Under the pieces are notes generated by a model. It saw nothing but the letters and a program-made list of their open reading frames with translations. It did no database searches and was not told the origin of the DNA. Below are positions 25,734 through 34,702 of a DNA stretch of 64,000 bases, piece after piece. Position numbers and translations under genes: made by a program. This DNA comes from Bradyrhizobium sp. SZCCT0153 (GTDB taxonomy: Bacteria; Pseudomonadota; Alphaproteobacteria; Rhizobiales; Xanthobacteraceae), in assembly GCF_018129995.1 (NCBI RefSeq), contig NZ_JAFCKS010000012.1:1-64000 (forward strand). The letters run 5' to 3'. The first letter of the stretch is position 1. Every line of letters starts with the position of its first letter.

Positions 25734-26156
25734 GTGTCCGCTCACTCCCATGAGACCGAGGAAGGGCTTTCCTTCCTGCCGCGGTTCGACGCAAGCGGCC
25801 TCGTGACGGTCGTTGCGACCGACGTCGCTACCGGCGACGTGCTGATGGTTGCCCACATGAATGATGAGGCGCTGCGCAAGACGATTGCGACCGGCGAAGC
25901 TTGGTACTTCAGCCGTTCGCGCAATGCCTTGTGGCGAAAAGGTGAGACCTCGGGTCAGACCCAGCGCGTGGTCGAGATCCGCACCGATTGCGACCAGGAT
26001 GCAGTCTGGCTACGGGTCGAGCAGATCGGCGCGGCATGTCATACCGGGCGCCGGTCATGCTTCTATCGCAAGGTCGAGGCTGATGGCGGCGGTGCCAGGC
26101 TTGTCTTTGTCGATGCGGGCAGGCTGTTCGATCCGGACGTGGTCTACAAGAAATAG
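25734..26156 (+). CDS. hisI: phosphoribosyl-AMP cyclohydrolase
   Basis: A 140-residue stand-alone HisI, which hydrolyses PR-AMP to ProFAR in histidine synthesis. Metal ligands are seen in RTDCDQDAVWL (Asp85, Cys86, Asp87, Asp89) and in ACHTGRRSCFYR (Cys102, Cys109). WYFSRSRNALWRKGETSG is the substrate loop. The GTG start at 25734 sits 7 nt after a GAGG site. It is 27 bp downstream of folE, so the two are likely co-transcribed. The fused HisE part found in enterobacteria is absent, as usual in alphaproteobacteria. Confidence 0.96.
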   Translation: MSAHSHETEEGLSFLPRFDASGLVTVVATDVATGDVLMVAHMNDEALRKTIATGEAWYFSRSRNALWRKGETSGQTQRVVEIRTDCDQDAVWLRVEQIGAACHTGRRSCFYRKVEADGGGARLVFVDAGRLFDPDVVYKK

Positions 26157-26212
26157 CCCTGCCGTCATCCGGGTTCGTGCTTCGAGCGCCCGGAACGGGG
26201 GCGAGAGCCGAG

Positions 26213-26227
26213 TTAACCCCGCATTAA
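26213..26227 (+). promoter_or_regulatory. CtrA-type binding site
   Basis: TTAACCCCGCATTAA is an exact TTAA-N7-TTAA match to the CtrA full site. It lies 78-92 bp before the start of the transglycosylase gene. A related site, TTAA-N7-TCAA at 27389-27403, precedes the DUF2336 gene. Control by the CckA-ChpT-CtrA pathway is inferred. Confidence 0.6.
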
Positions 26228-26304
26228 CCATACCTGTCCCACGGTGAGACGACAGGCGCCGAATTGCCGGCGCTCTCAACGCCGCGCGGGGCGGGCACTT
26301 CATC

Positions 26305-27324
26305 ATGTCGGTCGACAATTCCAGTGCCTCTCAGACGGCGGTTCTCGATCCGTCGCGGGCCCGCGTCGCCGGTGCGATCAAGCAGGCCTCGAACATCACC
26401 GGCGTCAGCTTCCAGTACATGCTGACCACCGCCAAGATGGAATCGGATTTCGATGCCGCGGCGGGAGCCACTACCTCGTCGGCGCACGGGCTCTACCAGT
26501 TCATCGACCAGACCTGGCTCGGCACGGTGAAGGAGGCTGGCACCCAGCTCGGCTACGGCAATTATTCCGACGCCATCTCCAGGACCTCGTCGGGTGGCTA
26601 CACCGTCGATGATCCCGCCATGAAGCGGTCGATCATGAAGCTGCGCGACGACCCGGAAGCGGCCTCCAGCATGGCGGCAGCGCTGACGCAGTCGAACAGC
26701 TTCAAGCTCACCGGGCTGCTCGGCCGCAGGCCGAGCGACAGCGAACTCTACATGGCGCATTTCATGGGCGTCGGAGGCGCGGCGAAATTGATCGCCAATG
26801 CCGAGGACAATCCGCAAGCGGTCGGCGCGCGGTTGTTTCCCAACGCTGCATCCGCCAATCGCTCGATCTTCTACGCCAAGGACGGCCGCGCGCGCAGCGT
26901 GTCCGAGGTCTATTCGGTGCTGGACGCGCGCTACGCCAGTGCGGCAAATTCGAAAACCACCCGAAGCGCGATGGCCATGTACGGCGGCGCTCCGTCGACC
27001 ACGCAGGTCGCAAGTGCCAACGGCGTGCAGCCTGCAGCGCCGGTGATCGACAATGCCGCCTATCTCCAGACCTTTCCGAACACGCGCGCCGTGACGCCCG
27101 TCAGCGCGGTGTCGTCGACGACGGTCGCGGACAATGCGCCGAGCACGCCGGCGTTTCGCTCGATCTATCAGCCCGGCGATGCCACGCAGCCGGTCTCGAC
27201 GACCGTGCAGACATTGTGGGGCAACAATGCCTCGCTCACCGCGGCCGCATCAGCGACGCCGGATGTGCGGCCGCCGCAGCCGCTCGATCTCTTCAGCGAT
27301 CGCAGCGGGACGTTCTCAAGCTAG
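26305..27324 (+). CDS. lytic transglycosylase domain protein
   Basis: A 339-residue protein. Residues about 20-180 carry a goose-lysozyme-like SLT domain with the probable catalytic Glu46 in TTAKMESDFDAAAG, followed by SSAHGLYQFIDQTWLGTV. The C-terminal 130 residues are low complexity (Ala, Ser, Thr, Pro). No signal peptide is visible, so export may be through a specialised route such as the flagellar apparatus, as for rod-type transglycosylases. A CtrA-like site upstream is consistent with flagellar or cell-division control. It cleaves peptidoglycan by family knowledge; its place of action is inferred. Confidence 0.8.
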   Translation: MSVDNSSASQTAVLDPSRARVAGAIKQASNITGVSFQYMLTTAKMESDFDAAAGATTSSAHGLYQFIDQTWLGTVKEAGTQLGYGNYSDAISRTSSGGYTVDDPAMKRSIMKLRDDPEAASSMAAALTQSNSFKLTGLLGRRPSDSELYMAHFMGVGGAAKLIANAEDNPQAVGARLFPNAASANRSIFYAKDGRARSVSEVYSVLDARYASAANSKTTRSAMAMYGGAPSTTQVASANGVQPAAPVIDNAAYLQTFPNTRAVTPVSAVSSTTVADNAPSTPAFRSIYQPGDATQPVSTTVQTLWGNNASLTAAASATPDVRPPQPLDLFSDRSGTFSS

Positions 27325-27425
27325 TCCATGCTCTCGTCTCGCAGGCACCGCGGGACCGAGCCGGGCCAGTGAAAGCGCTTTTGTTCCCTTAACAAAACGT
27401 CAATAAAACCAGCCAGTTATGGTGA

Positions 27426-27441
27426 ACGCTTTGTTAAGCGT
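27426..27441. promoter_or_regulatory. small palindrome upstream of the DUF2336 gene
   Basis: ACGCTT-TGTT-AAGCGT is a perfect 6-bp inverted repeat, 71 bp before the DUF2336 start and 22 bp after a near-consensus CtrA site (27389-27403). It may be part of the promoter or an operator. Confidence 0.35.
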
Positions 27442-27511
27442 CGTGGTTTATTTTGTGTTGCGGGTGACAAGCCGTCACCGTTTTCGTTGGGTTGCGTAAG
27501 CCGGAAGCCCC

Positions 27512-28687
27512 ATGATTGTTCGGCAGTTCATCAATTGGATCAGGACGGCGCCCGCCGGCGAGCGGGCCGAGGCAACACGGGCGTTGGCCCGGGCCTGGCT
27601 GATCTCGGATCTTTCCACAGACGACCGCATCGCCGCCGAAGGCGCGCTGCTGATGCTGCTCGACGATCCCTCGCCGCTGGTGCGGCAGGCGATGGCCGAG
27701 GCGTTCGCGCGCAGCACCGACGCGCCGGCATCGATCGTGCGGGCGCTGTCGGCGGACCAGCCGACCGTCGCGCTGCCCGTGCTCGAACATTCTCCGCTGC
27801 TGATCGACGCCGATCTCGTCGATATCGTCGCGACCGGCAACGACGAGGTGCAATGCGCGGTCGCGCGCCGCATCGCGCTACCGGTTTCCGTCTGCGCCGC
27901 CATCGCCGAAGTCGGCTGCGCGGCGGCTGCGCTCGAGCTGATCGAAAATCCCCACGCCGAGCTCGCGCCGTTCTCATGGGACCGTATCGTCGAGCGTCAC
28001 GGCCATCTTGCCGCGATCCGCGAGGCGATGCTGGTGCTGGAGGATCTGCCGTCTGCCACGCGCGCCGCGCTGGTGGCAAAACTCTCCGAGACACTGGCGC
28101 AGTTCGTCGTGGCGCGGAACTGGCTGAGCGCGGATCGGGCCGAGCGCATAGCGATCGAGGCGCGTGACCGCTCCACCATGAACATCGCGGCGCGCTCGCG
28201 CGGCGAAGACATGCAGGGTCTGGTGCGCCACCTGCGCATCACCGGCCAGCTCACCGCGGGGCTTATCCTGCGCGCGCTGCTGTCGAGTAATCTCGACCTG
28301 TTCGACGCGGCCCTGGCCGAACTCGCCGATCTGCCGTTGGCGCGCGTGTCCGCATTGCTGCACGATCGCGGCGGCAGCAGCCTGCACGCGCTGCTCCGAC
28401 GCGCCGGCCTTCCCGAGGCGACGTTTGCGGCGTTCCAGGTCGCGCTCGATGCCTGCCACGAGCAAGGTTTTGTCGATACCGACGACGGCGCGGCGCGACT
28501 GCGCCGCCGCATGGTCGAGCGCGTGCTCACCCATTGCGAGACCGACCACGGCGCGACCGAACCGCTGATGGTCCTGCTGCGCCGCTTCGCCACCGAATCC
28601 GCGCGCGACGAGGCGAGGCTGTTCTGCGACGAGCTCGCCGCGGACGAGGCGATCGACCCGGTATACGGCGATCTGATCGCGGCATAA
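27512..28687 (+). CDS. DUF2336 protein (HEAT-like)
   Basis: A 391-residue cytosolic, helix-rich protein. The N-terminal 330 residues fit DUF2336: repeated alpha-helical pairs such as RLISDLSTDDRIAAEGALLM-like text, then DDPSPLVRQAMAEAFARS and SADQPTVALPVLEHSPLL. The family is abundant in alphaproteobacteria and often sits near motility or cell-cycle genes, but no biochemical role is known. It may act as an adaptor. A CtrA-like half-degenerate site and a palindrome precede it. Start ATG 27512. Confidence 0.75.
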   Translation: MIVRQFINWIRTAPAGERAEATRALARAWLISDLSTDDRIAAEGALLMLLDDPSPLVRQAMAEAFARSTDAPASIVRALSADQPTVALPVLEHSPLLIDADLVDIVATGNDEVQCAVARRIALPVSVCAAIAEVGCAAAALELIENPHAELAPFSWDRIVERHGHLAAIREAMLVLEDLPSATRAALVAKLSETLAQFVVARNWLSADRAERIAIEARDRSTMNIAARSRGEDMQGLVRHLRITGQLTAGLILRALLSSNLDLFDAALAELADLPLARVSALLHDRGGSSLHALLRRAGLPEATFAAFQVALDACHEQGFVDTDDGAARLRRRMVERVLTHCETDHGATEPLMVLLRRFATESARDEARLFCDELAADEAIDPVYGDLIAA

Positions 28688-28730
28688 TACAAAGTCTGCG
28701 ATGGGGCAGGCCGGAAGATACAAACTCCGT

Positions 28731-28808
28731 CATTGCGAGCGCAGCGAAGCAATGCAGAATCCCTCGGTGGGGACAGTCCGGATTGCTTCGCTACGCTAGT
28801 AACGACGC
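28731..28808. repeat. REP-type palindromic element
   Basis: The block opens with CGTCATTGCGAGCGCAGCG and AAGCAATGCAGAATCC. It returns with GGATTGCTTCGCTACGC and CGACGCGAG, so the ends are imperfect inverses. This is the widespread Bradyrhizobium-type intergenic palindrome (from memory). It lies between the convergent DUF2336 and HPt genes and may serve as a terminator structure. Confidence 0.7.
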
Positions 28809-28826
28809 GAGGAGAAAGTCGGGCCC

Positions 28827-29405
28827 TTATGCCGCGGGCACGATGCTCGGCGCCAGGATCGCCTCGAGATGCTCGGGGCGGTCGCGATTGACGTGGGCGA
28901 GATAGTCGTCGGCGACCTTGCGCAGGCGACGGCTGAGCTCGGCGGAGACGCTGATGCTGTCGAGCTTGGTGTTCTCGTGCACGATGGCGAGGATGGCGTT
29001 GATGTGGTGCGTGAACAGCTCGGCCGGCACCTTCTCGAGGTCGGGGGCGTGCTCGATGACGCGGCACAGGCTCTCGGCAATTCCCGCCGCCGCCGGGTAG
29101 CCGAAGGTCGCGGCATCGCCCTTGATGTCGTGCGCGGCGCGAAACAGCTCGTCGCGCCTGTCCTTGCTGAAGCCGTCGTGCCGGACGGCGACGTAGGCGG
29201 CCGACAGCCGGGCGACCTCGGTCGCCATCCAGTCCTTGAACTCGCTGGAGAGGCCCGCGAGCGCCTGCTCGGCGCGGCCGACCGGATCGTCCATGTCCTT
29301 CTCTTCGACTCGGCGCATGACCTTGCGCAGCGGGTTGGGCTGCGTGATGACCTGATGCGTGGCGAAGGCCGTGACCTCGATGTCCCTTGCGCTGTTCTTC
29401 GCCAT
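28827..29405 (-). CDS. histidine phosphotransfer (HPt) protein
   Basis: A 192-residue protein with one HPt four-helix domain. The phosphorylatable residue is His92 in FRAAHDIKGDAATFGYP. Residues 1-40 are a variable leader, and the C-terminal 60 residues are helical (VHENTKLDSISVSAELSRRL). It would relay phosphate between a hybrid kinase and a response regulator. The gene 31 bp upstream on the same strand encodes a single-domain receiver, the natural partner. Neither carries an output domain. ATG 29405 replaces the longer frame, which is antisense to other features. Confidence 0.82.
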   Translation of the reverse strand: MAKNSARDIEVTAFATHQVITQPNPLRKVMRRVEEKDMDDPVGRAEQALAGLSSEFKDWMATEVARLSAAYVAVRHDGFSKDRRDELFRAAHDIKGDAATFGYPAAAGIAESLCRVIEHAPDLEKVPAELFTHHINAILAIVHENTKLDSISVSAELSRRLRKVADDYLAHVNRDRPEHLEAILAPSIVPAA

Positions 29406-29436
29406 GATGTCGGCCTCGATCGTGAGAGACGTTGCG

Positions 29437-29982
29437 CTAGATGGAGGAGCGGGCCTTGTCGAGCAGCGAGGGCTGCTGCAGCACCTCGTGCTTTTCGCCG
29501 ACGCGGCGCTCGGGGCCCATATAGGCGGAGTTGGTGTTGCGGCGCCGATCCGGGCCGAAATAGGTCTTGGTCTTGATGAAGGGGCGGGGACTGGCGACCA
29601 CGTTGAGGATGCGCTGGTAGAGTCCCTTGGCCGAAATCGGCTTGGCCAGGAATTCGGTGACGCCGGCATCGCGCGCTACCGTGACGCGGCGCTTCTCGGA
29701 ATGGCCGGTCAGCATGATGATCGGCGCGTAGGGATTGCCCTTGGATTCCGGCTGCCGGATCATCTGCGCGAGCTCGAGCCCGTCGAAGATCGGCATCGCC
29801 CAGTCGGTGATGACGATGTCGGGCACGTAATGGCTGTACATTTCCAGTGCGGTCGCGCCGTCCTCGGCCTCGTAGACTTCGCGCGCGCCGAAGGAATGCA
29901 GCAGCGTCCGCAGGATGCGGCGCATGTGCGGATTGTCGTCACAGACGAGGAAGCGCAGCTTGTTGAAATCGATGCGGAACAT
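29437..29982 (-). CDS. single-domain response regulator
   Basis: A 181-residue CheY-like protein. The acidic pocket is Asp15/Asp16, the phosphoacceptor Asp60 in IVITDWAMPIFDG, the switch Thr92 in IIMLTGHSEKRR, and Lys114 in FLAKPIS. After the receiver comes a 55-residue tail with two copies of a GPDRR/GPERR motif (YFGPDRRR and YMGPERRVG), which is often seen in alphaproteobacterial stress and motility receivers. It has no DNA-binding output, so it acts by protein contact. Upstream of HPt and downstream of nadK, all on one strand. Confidence 0.88.
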   Translation of the reverse strand: MFRIDFNKLRFLVCDDNPHMRRILRTLLHSFGAREVYEAEDGATALEMYSHYVPDIVITDWAMPIFDGLELAQMIRQPESKGNPYAPIIMLTGHSEKRRVTVARDAGVTEFLAKPISAKGLYQRILNVVASPRPFIKTKTYFGPDRRRNTNSAYMGPERRVGEKHEVLQQPSLLDKARSSI

Positions 29983-30069
29983 TGAGCCCGGGCCGAAGCG
30001 GTCAAGTTTCGTTAACCATATCTCGCCGGGAGTTAATGAAGGGTTGCGATTGGCCGCCTGGCCAGGCGC

Positions 30070-30849
30070 TCAGGAACCGAACTGCTCGCGCAGAATGCGC
30101 TCTTCCAGGCTGTGACCGGGGTCGAACAGCATGCGCATCGAGATGGTCTTGTCGGACAGCACCTCGACGCGACGGACGTCGCGCACCTCGTCGTGGTCGG
30201 CGACCGCCGCCACGGGCCGCTTGTCGCCCTCCAGCACCTCGATGACGACATAGGCGGTGTTCGGCAGCAGCGCGCCGCGCCAGCGGCGCGGCCGGAAGGC
30301 GCTGATCGGTGTCAGCGCCAGGAGAGCGGCGTTGATCGGCAGGATCGGGCCCTGGGCCGACAGATTGTAGGCGGTCGAGCCGGCCGGCGTCGCCACCATG
30401 ATGCCGTCGGCGATCAGCTCGGACATGCGCTCGCGCTCGTCGATCAGGATACGCAGGCGCGCGGCCTGGTAGGTCTGCCGGAACAGGGCGACCTCGTTGA
30501 TGGCGTGATGCAAATGGACGCGGTCGTTGACGTCGGTCGCGCGCATCAGGAGCGGGTGGATTTCGGATTCCTGCGCCGCCTCGAGCCGGGCCCGAAGGTC
30601 GACCGTCGAGTACTCGTTCATCAGGAAGCCGACGGTGCCGCGGTGCATGCCGTAGATCGGCTTTCCCGAGTGCATGTTCTGGTGCAGCGTCTGGAGCATG
30701 AGCCCGTCGCCGCCAAGCGCGACGACGACGTCGGCTTGCTTCGGGTCGCAATTGCCGAAGTCCCTGGTGAGCTGGCCGAAGGCGGCTTGGGCCTCGCTGC
30801 TCGGGCTGGCGACGAAGGCGATCCGGTCGTATCGCGCTGGCTTTGTCAT
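30070..30849 (-). CDS. nadK: NAD kinase
   Basis: A 259-residue cytosolic enzyme that phosphorylates NAD+ to NADP+. It shows the GGDG motif at residues 46-49 (VVVALGGDGLMLQ), GTVGFLMNE, and the TPAGSTAYNLSAQGPI nucleotide-binding loop. The length matches alphaproteobacterial NadK. ATG 30849 (MTKPARYDRI) is chosen because the upstream extension lacks family similarity. An 87-bp gap with two TTAA boxes separates it from the receiver gene, so the HPt/receiver genes may have their own promoter. Confidence 0.95.
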   Translation of the reverse strand: MTKPARYDRIAFVASPSSEAQAAFGQLTRDFGNCDPKQADVVVALGGDGLMLQTLHQNMHSGKPIYGMHRGTVGFLMNEYSTVDLRARLEAAQESEIHPLLMRATDVNDRVHLHHAINEVALFRQTYQAARLRILIDERERMSELIADGIMVATPAGSTAYNLSAQGPILPINAALLALTPISAFRPRRWRGALLPNTAYVVIEVLEGDKRPVAAVADHDEVRDVRRVEVLSDKTISMRMLFDPGHSLEERILREQFGS

Positions 30850-31105
30850 GGCTTCCGGGCAGGGCCGCTGGCTGGAGAAAGTTCCGCCGCGCTCGTCTAT
30901 ACGACCTGGGCCTCGATTGTCGAGGATGACCACCGGTCAAGGCAAACGGGCGACTGCCCATCCCGATTCAGGAGCAGAACCGGGCCGATTTGTGCCCGAT
31001 GAGCCGCTCTGGGCGCCGCAGCACCGGCGATCCCCCAAACAGTCGCAATTCTGCGCTAGCCTTACGATCCGCACCGGTTCTCGCAGCCGGGCAGGGAGAA
31101 CGAAC

Positions 31106-32680
31106 ATGGTCACGAGCATGCTCCGCCGCGCCACCCTGGTGCTGGCGGTATTGGCTTTCGCCCTCGCGGGATTTGCGCACGCGGACGATCCGCCGCAGCC
31201 GCGCGCCGAGGCGGCCGCGTCAGCCGGACAAAAGGGCGGACGTGGCGGCGGCGCGCAAAACGCGGCACCGACTTCATCGTCGGCCGCCGAGCTGCATCGT
31301 CTCCCCCCGGATTCGACCACGAAGCAGACGCTCGAACTGCCCGGCCGCACCCTCAGCTTCGCCGCGACCGCCGGCTCTATCCGCGTGTTTGACGGCAAGG
31401 GTGAGCCGCTCGCCGACATCGCCTATACGTCCTATGAGCTCGACGGCGCCGACCGCGCGACGCGTCCGGTGACGTTCCTGTTCAACGGCGGGCCTGGCGC
31501 CTCCTCGGCATGGCTCCAGTTCGGCGCTGCGGGTCCGTGGCGGCTGCCGCTCGATGGCGAGGCTCTGTCGCCGTCGGCCTCGCCCGAGGTGAAGCCGAAC
31601 GCGGAGACCTGGCTCGACTTCACCGATCTCGTCTTCATCGATCCCGTCAGCACCGGTTACAGCCGCTTCGTCGCGAGCGGCGAAGACGCGCGAAAATCGT
31701 TCTACTCCGTCGACGGCGACGTCAATTCGATCGCGCTGGTGATCCGCCGCTGGCTGGAGAAGCACGATCGGCTGACCTCGCCGAAATACGTCGCGGGCGA
31801 AAGCTACGGCGGCATTCGCGGGCCGAAAGTGGTGCGCCAGTTGCAGATCCAGCACGGCGTCGGTGTCAGGGGATTGATCCTGGTGTCGCCGCTGCTGGAC
31901 TTCCGCGAGTTCACCGGCACCAGCCTCCTGCAATATGTCGCGACGCTGCCGAGCTATGTGGCGGTCGCGCGTGAAGCCAAAGGACTGGTCACGGGACCTG
32001 TGAAGCGCGCCGATCTCGCCGACGTCGAGGCCTATGCGCGCGGCGAATTCCTGGTCGACCTCGTCAAGGGCGAAGCCGACAAGGAGGCCACCAATCGCCT
32101 CGCGGACAAGGTCGCCGGGCTCACCGGCATCGACCAGGCGGTGAGCCGCCGGCTTGCCGGCCGCTTCGACGTCGGTGAATTCCGCCGCGAGTTCGACCGC
32201 AAGCAGGGCAAGGTGACTGGACGCTACGACGCCTCGGTGCGCGGCTACGACCCCTATCCGGATTCGAGCAGCTCGCGGTTCGGCGATCCCTCGGGCGATG
32301 CGCTCCAGGCGCCGCTGACGAGTGCCGCGGTCGATTTGCTGACGCGCAGGCTCAACTGGCGGCCGGACGGCTCCTACGAGGTCCTGAACGGCGCTGTCGA
32401 AGGCCACTGGGATTTCGGCCGCGGCATCAACCCGCCGCAGTCGGTCTCCGAGCTGCGCCAGATCCTCGCGACGGATGCGAAGCTGAACGTGCTGGTCGCG
32501 CACGGTCTGTTCGATCTTGCCACGCCGTATTTCGGATCGAAGCGCGTGCTCGACCAGTTGCCGGCCTTCGCGACCCAGCGGGTCAAGTTCGTCGTCTATC
32601 CCGGCGGCCACATGTTCTATTCGCGCGACGGTTCGCGGCAGGAGTTCCGGAGCGAGGTCGAGGCGCTGATCAGGGAGTAG
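31106..32680 (+). CDS. exported serine carboxypeptidase-like protein (peptidase S10)
   Basis: A 524-residue protein. A Sec signal (LRRATLVLAVLAFALAGFAH) is followed by a Gly/Ala-rich linker and an S10 alpha/beta-hydrolase domain. The NGGPGASSAW oxyanion motif lies at about 128-136, nucleophile Ser233 is in AGESYGGIRGP, an Asp in HGLFDLATPYFG, and the His in PGGHMFY, so the triad is complete. S10 enzymes remove C-terminal residues at acidic pH; the bacterial periplasmic branch is poorly studied. GGGAGA lies 6 nt before ATG 31106. The 3' end overlaps the convergent gene by 11 bp. Confidence 0.88.
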   Translation: MVTSMLRRATLVLAVLAFALAGFAHADDPPQPRAEAAASAGQKGGRGGGAQNAAPTSSSAAELHRLPPDSTTKQTLELPGRTLSFAATAGSIRVFDGKGEPLADIAYTSYELDGADRATRPVTFLFNGGPGASSAWLQFGAAGPWRLPLDGEALSPSASPEVKPNAETWLDFTDLVFIDPVSTGYSRFVASGEDARKSFYSVDGDVNSIALVIRRWLEKHDRLTSPKYVAGESYGGIRGPKVVRQLQIQHGVGVRGLILVSPLLDFREFTGTSLLQYVATLPSYVAVAREAKGLVTGPVKRADLADVEAYARGEFLVDLVKGEADKEATNRLADKVAGLTGIDQAVSRRLAGRFDVGEFRREFDRKQGKVTGRYDASVRGYDPYPDSSSSRFGDPSGDALQAPLTSAAVDLLTRRLNWRPDGSYEVLNGAVEGHWDFGRGINPPQSVSELRQILATDAKLNVLVAHGLFDLATPYFGSKRVLDQLPAFATQRVKFVVYPGGHMFYSRDGSRQEFRSEVEALIRE

Positions 32681-34055
32681 GCCGACGCTTGCGCGGCGGA
32701 TATCTCCGCGCGATCTCGCGCGCGACGACTTTGGCCGGCTTCACATTGGCGCCGGCGATCCAGATGTCGCTGACCTTGCCGCGCTGGTCGCGCACGCGGC
32801 GCACCGGCTCGCCGTGGCTGGAGTAGCCGGCGGCCCAGGCGAGCGTGCCGGTGTCGCGGCCGGTGACCTCGATCTCGGCGGCATCCATGAACGGATTGTT
32901 GAACTGGGGATTGGCGACCAGCACGCGGTTGCCGATCGGCACGAGGTCGCTCGCGCCCCAGATCGTCCACCAGCGTCCGGTCCAGTCGCGCACGCGCCGG
33001 GCGGGTGCGCCGCGGCTCTGGAAGACGCGCAGGATCTGCATCGCGCCATCCATCCAGAACGGCGCCGCGCCGTCGATGGAGTTGCTGAGGATGCTGATCG
33101 CGAGCTCGCAAGACGGGATGGAGCAGGTCCGGGAGATGTAACCCTGGAAGCCGCCGCCATGGCCGAACCAATCCCAGCCCTCGGTCTTGCCGGCGTTGAC
33201 GCCAAGGCCGTAATAGCCTTCGAAGGTTTGCGGGATGCGCCAATGGTTTCGCGTCATCTCGCGGCGGCTCGCGACCGACAGCACGCTCTTTTTCGCATTG
33301 GGGGCGAGCTGCGCGAAGAAGCGGGCCGTGTCGCCGGCGGTGGCGACGAAGCCCGCGGCTGACGCCATGGCATGCGCGGGATTGTCGCCGGGGATGACGC
33401 ATCGCTCTCCCAGCGGCACTTTTCGCGTGTGGCCGCGCGCGAAAGCCGCGCCTTTGGGCAGCGGAGCGTCCGGCTCGGTCTCGCGAAGCCCTGCGGGCTC
33501 GATGATCTCGCGTCTGATCCAGACCGGGTAGGGCTCTTTCGTCACCGCTTCAATCACGAGGCCGATCAGGCCAAAACCGTGATTGGAGTATTTGAAGCGC
33601 GTACCGGGCTCGATCGCGGTGGGTTGCTTCAGCTCTGCGAGCAGCTCCTTGGCGTCGAGATAGGGACGGCTGTCGATGAACTGGCCGGAATCGGCGCCGT
33701 CACGCGTCAGTCCCGCGCTGTGCGAGAGCACCTGTGCCATCGTCGTCTCGGCGACGCGGGGATGCAGGCCGCCGACATATTGGCCGATCGTGTCGTCGAG
33801 CCTGAGCTTGCGCTGCTCGCGCAGCTTCACGATTCCGGCGGCGGTGAAGCTCTTGGAGTGCGAAGCGATGCGGAAGCGGTGGCGCGGGGTGAGCTTCTCG
33901 CCGGTGTCGAGATTGGCGAGGCCGAACGCATGCTCGGCGACGACCTCGCCGCGATGGGCGAATGCAACGATGACGCCCGGCTGCTGGATTGTCGTTAACT
34001 GGAATTCGATCCAGGAGCCGATGTAGTCGATCGCGGATCGCAGCCACGGGTCCAT
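32670..34055 (-). CDS. serine hydrolase, beta-lactamase-related family
   Basis: About 461 residues from ATG 34055 (an ATG at 34115 would add a weak leader). It has the class C-like catalytic Ser-x-x-Lys in RIASHSKSFTAAGI, YSNHGFGLIG (Tyr-x-Asn motif) and WFGHGGGFQGYISR (the HGG variant of KTG), so all three active-site motifs are present. A C-terminal domain of about 100 residues (WTGRWWTIWGASDLVPIGN) is of the kind that often binds ligands in this family. No signal peptide is visible. Probably an esterase or D-aminopeptidase-like enzyme. Confidence 0.83.
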   Translation of the reverse strand: MDPWLRSAIDYIGSWIEFQLTTIQQPGVIVAFAHRGEVVAEHAFGLANLDTGEKLTPRHRFRIASHSKSFTAAGIVKLREQRKLRLDDTIGQYVGGLHPRVAETTMAQVLSHSAGLTRDGADSGQFIDSRPYLDAKELLAELKQPTAIEPGTRFKYSNHGFGLIGLVIEAVTKEPYPVWIRREIIEPAGLRETEPDAPLPKGAAFARGHTRKVPLGERCVIPGDNPAHAMASAAGFVATAGDTARFFAQLAPNAKKSVLSVASRREMTRNHWRIPQTFEGYYGLGVNAGKTEGWDWFGHGGGFQGYISRTCSIPSCELAISILSNSIDGAAPFWMDGAMQILRVFQSRGAPARRVRDWTGRWWTIWGASDLVPIGNRVLVANPQFNNPFMDAAEIEVTGRDTGTLAWAAGYSSHGEPVRRVRDQRGKVSDIWIAGANVKPAKVVAREIARRYPPRKRRPTP

Positions 34056-34105
34056 TGCGCACCAATTTGCGAGAAGATTGATGCGAGAGGCTAGCCGAGA
34101 AAGCA

Positions 34106-34137
34106 GAACGGGCACAACCCCGAGGTTGTGCCCGTTC
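34106..34137 (-). terminator. strong hairpin terminator
   Basis: A perfect 14-bp stem, GAACGGGCACAACC / GGTTGTGCCCGTTC, with a 4-nt loop, begins 22 bp beyond the stop of the minus-strand TPR gene. The T content after it is modest, so strength of intrinsic termination is uncertain. Confidence 0.75.
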
Positions 34138-34159
34138 GCTTCGTTCGAAGATGTGACGT

Positions 34160-34702
34160 CTAGTAGACGAGGGTCGCACCGGTCGGCTTGTCGAGCGCGG
34201 CGGCGAGCGAACGATACTCGGAGCTGTCGGCGCCGGCGAGCGAGGCGATCTTGTTCAGATGATATTGCGCCTGTTCGCGGTTGCCCTGCTCGAGCTGCCA
34301 GAGGCCGTAATACTGCCAGGTGCGGACGTGGTTCGGATCGTCCTTCAGCGCCAGCTCGTAATAGACCTTCGACGACTGGTAGTCGCCGAGCTTGCGATAG
34401 GAGTAGCCGATCAAATTGGCGACGTCGGCGACGTCGTCACGCTTGAGCGACTTCAACTGGTTGATCGCGCCGGTGTAGTCGTGGCTGTCGTAGATCGTGG
34501 TGTAGGCGGTGCGATAGGCCGCGAGGAATTTGGGATCGCTGATGGAGGAGCTCTTCTTCTTGCCCTTCTTGGTCGAGGTATCGGATTTCGGTGGCGAAGA
34601 GGGCTCGTCGCTGCCCGCGGCATAAGCGCTGGTCAGCACCGGCGCCGCTGCCAACGACACGGCGACAAGTCCCGGCACAAGAAGCATTGAGAGTTTGCGC
34701 AT
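34160..34702 (-). CDS. periplasmic TPR protein
   Basis: A 180-residue protein with a Sec signal (LVPGLVAVSLAAAPVLTSAYAA). A Ser/Lys-rich linker is followed by about three tetratricopeptide-like helix pairs (FLAAYRTAYTTIYDSHDYTG; ADVANLIGYSYRKLGDYQSS; WQYYGLWQLEQGNREQAQYH). TPR proteins scaffold protein complexes. A hairpin terminator follows. The neighbours are unrelated, so its partner is unknown. Confidence 0.8.
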   Translation of the reverse strand: MRKLSMLLVPGLVAVSLAAAPVLTSAYAAGSDEPSSPPKSDTSTKKGKKKSSSISDPKFLAAYRTAYTTIYDSHDYTGAINQLKSLKRDDVADVANLIGYSYRKLGDYQSSKVYYELALKDDPNHVRTWQYYGLWQLEQGNREQAQYHLNKIASLAGADSSEYRSLAAALDKPTGATLVY

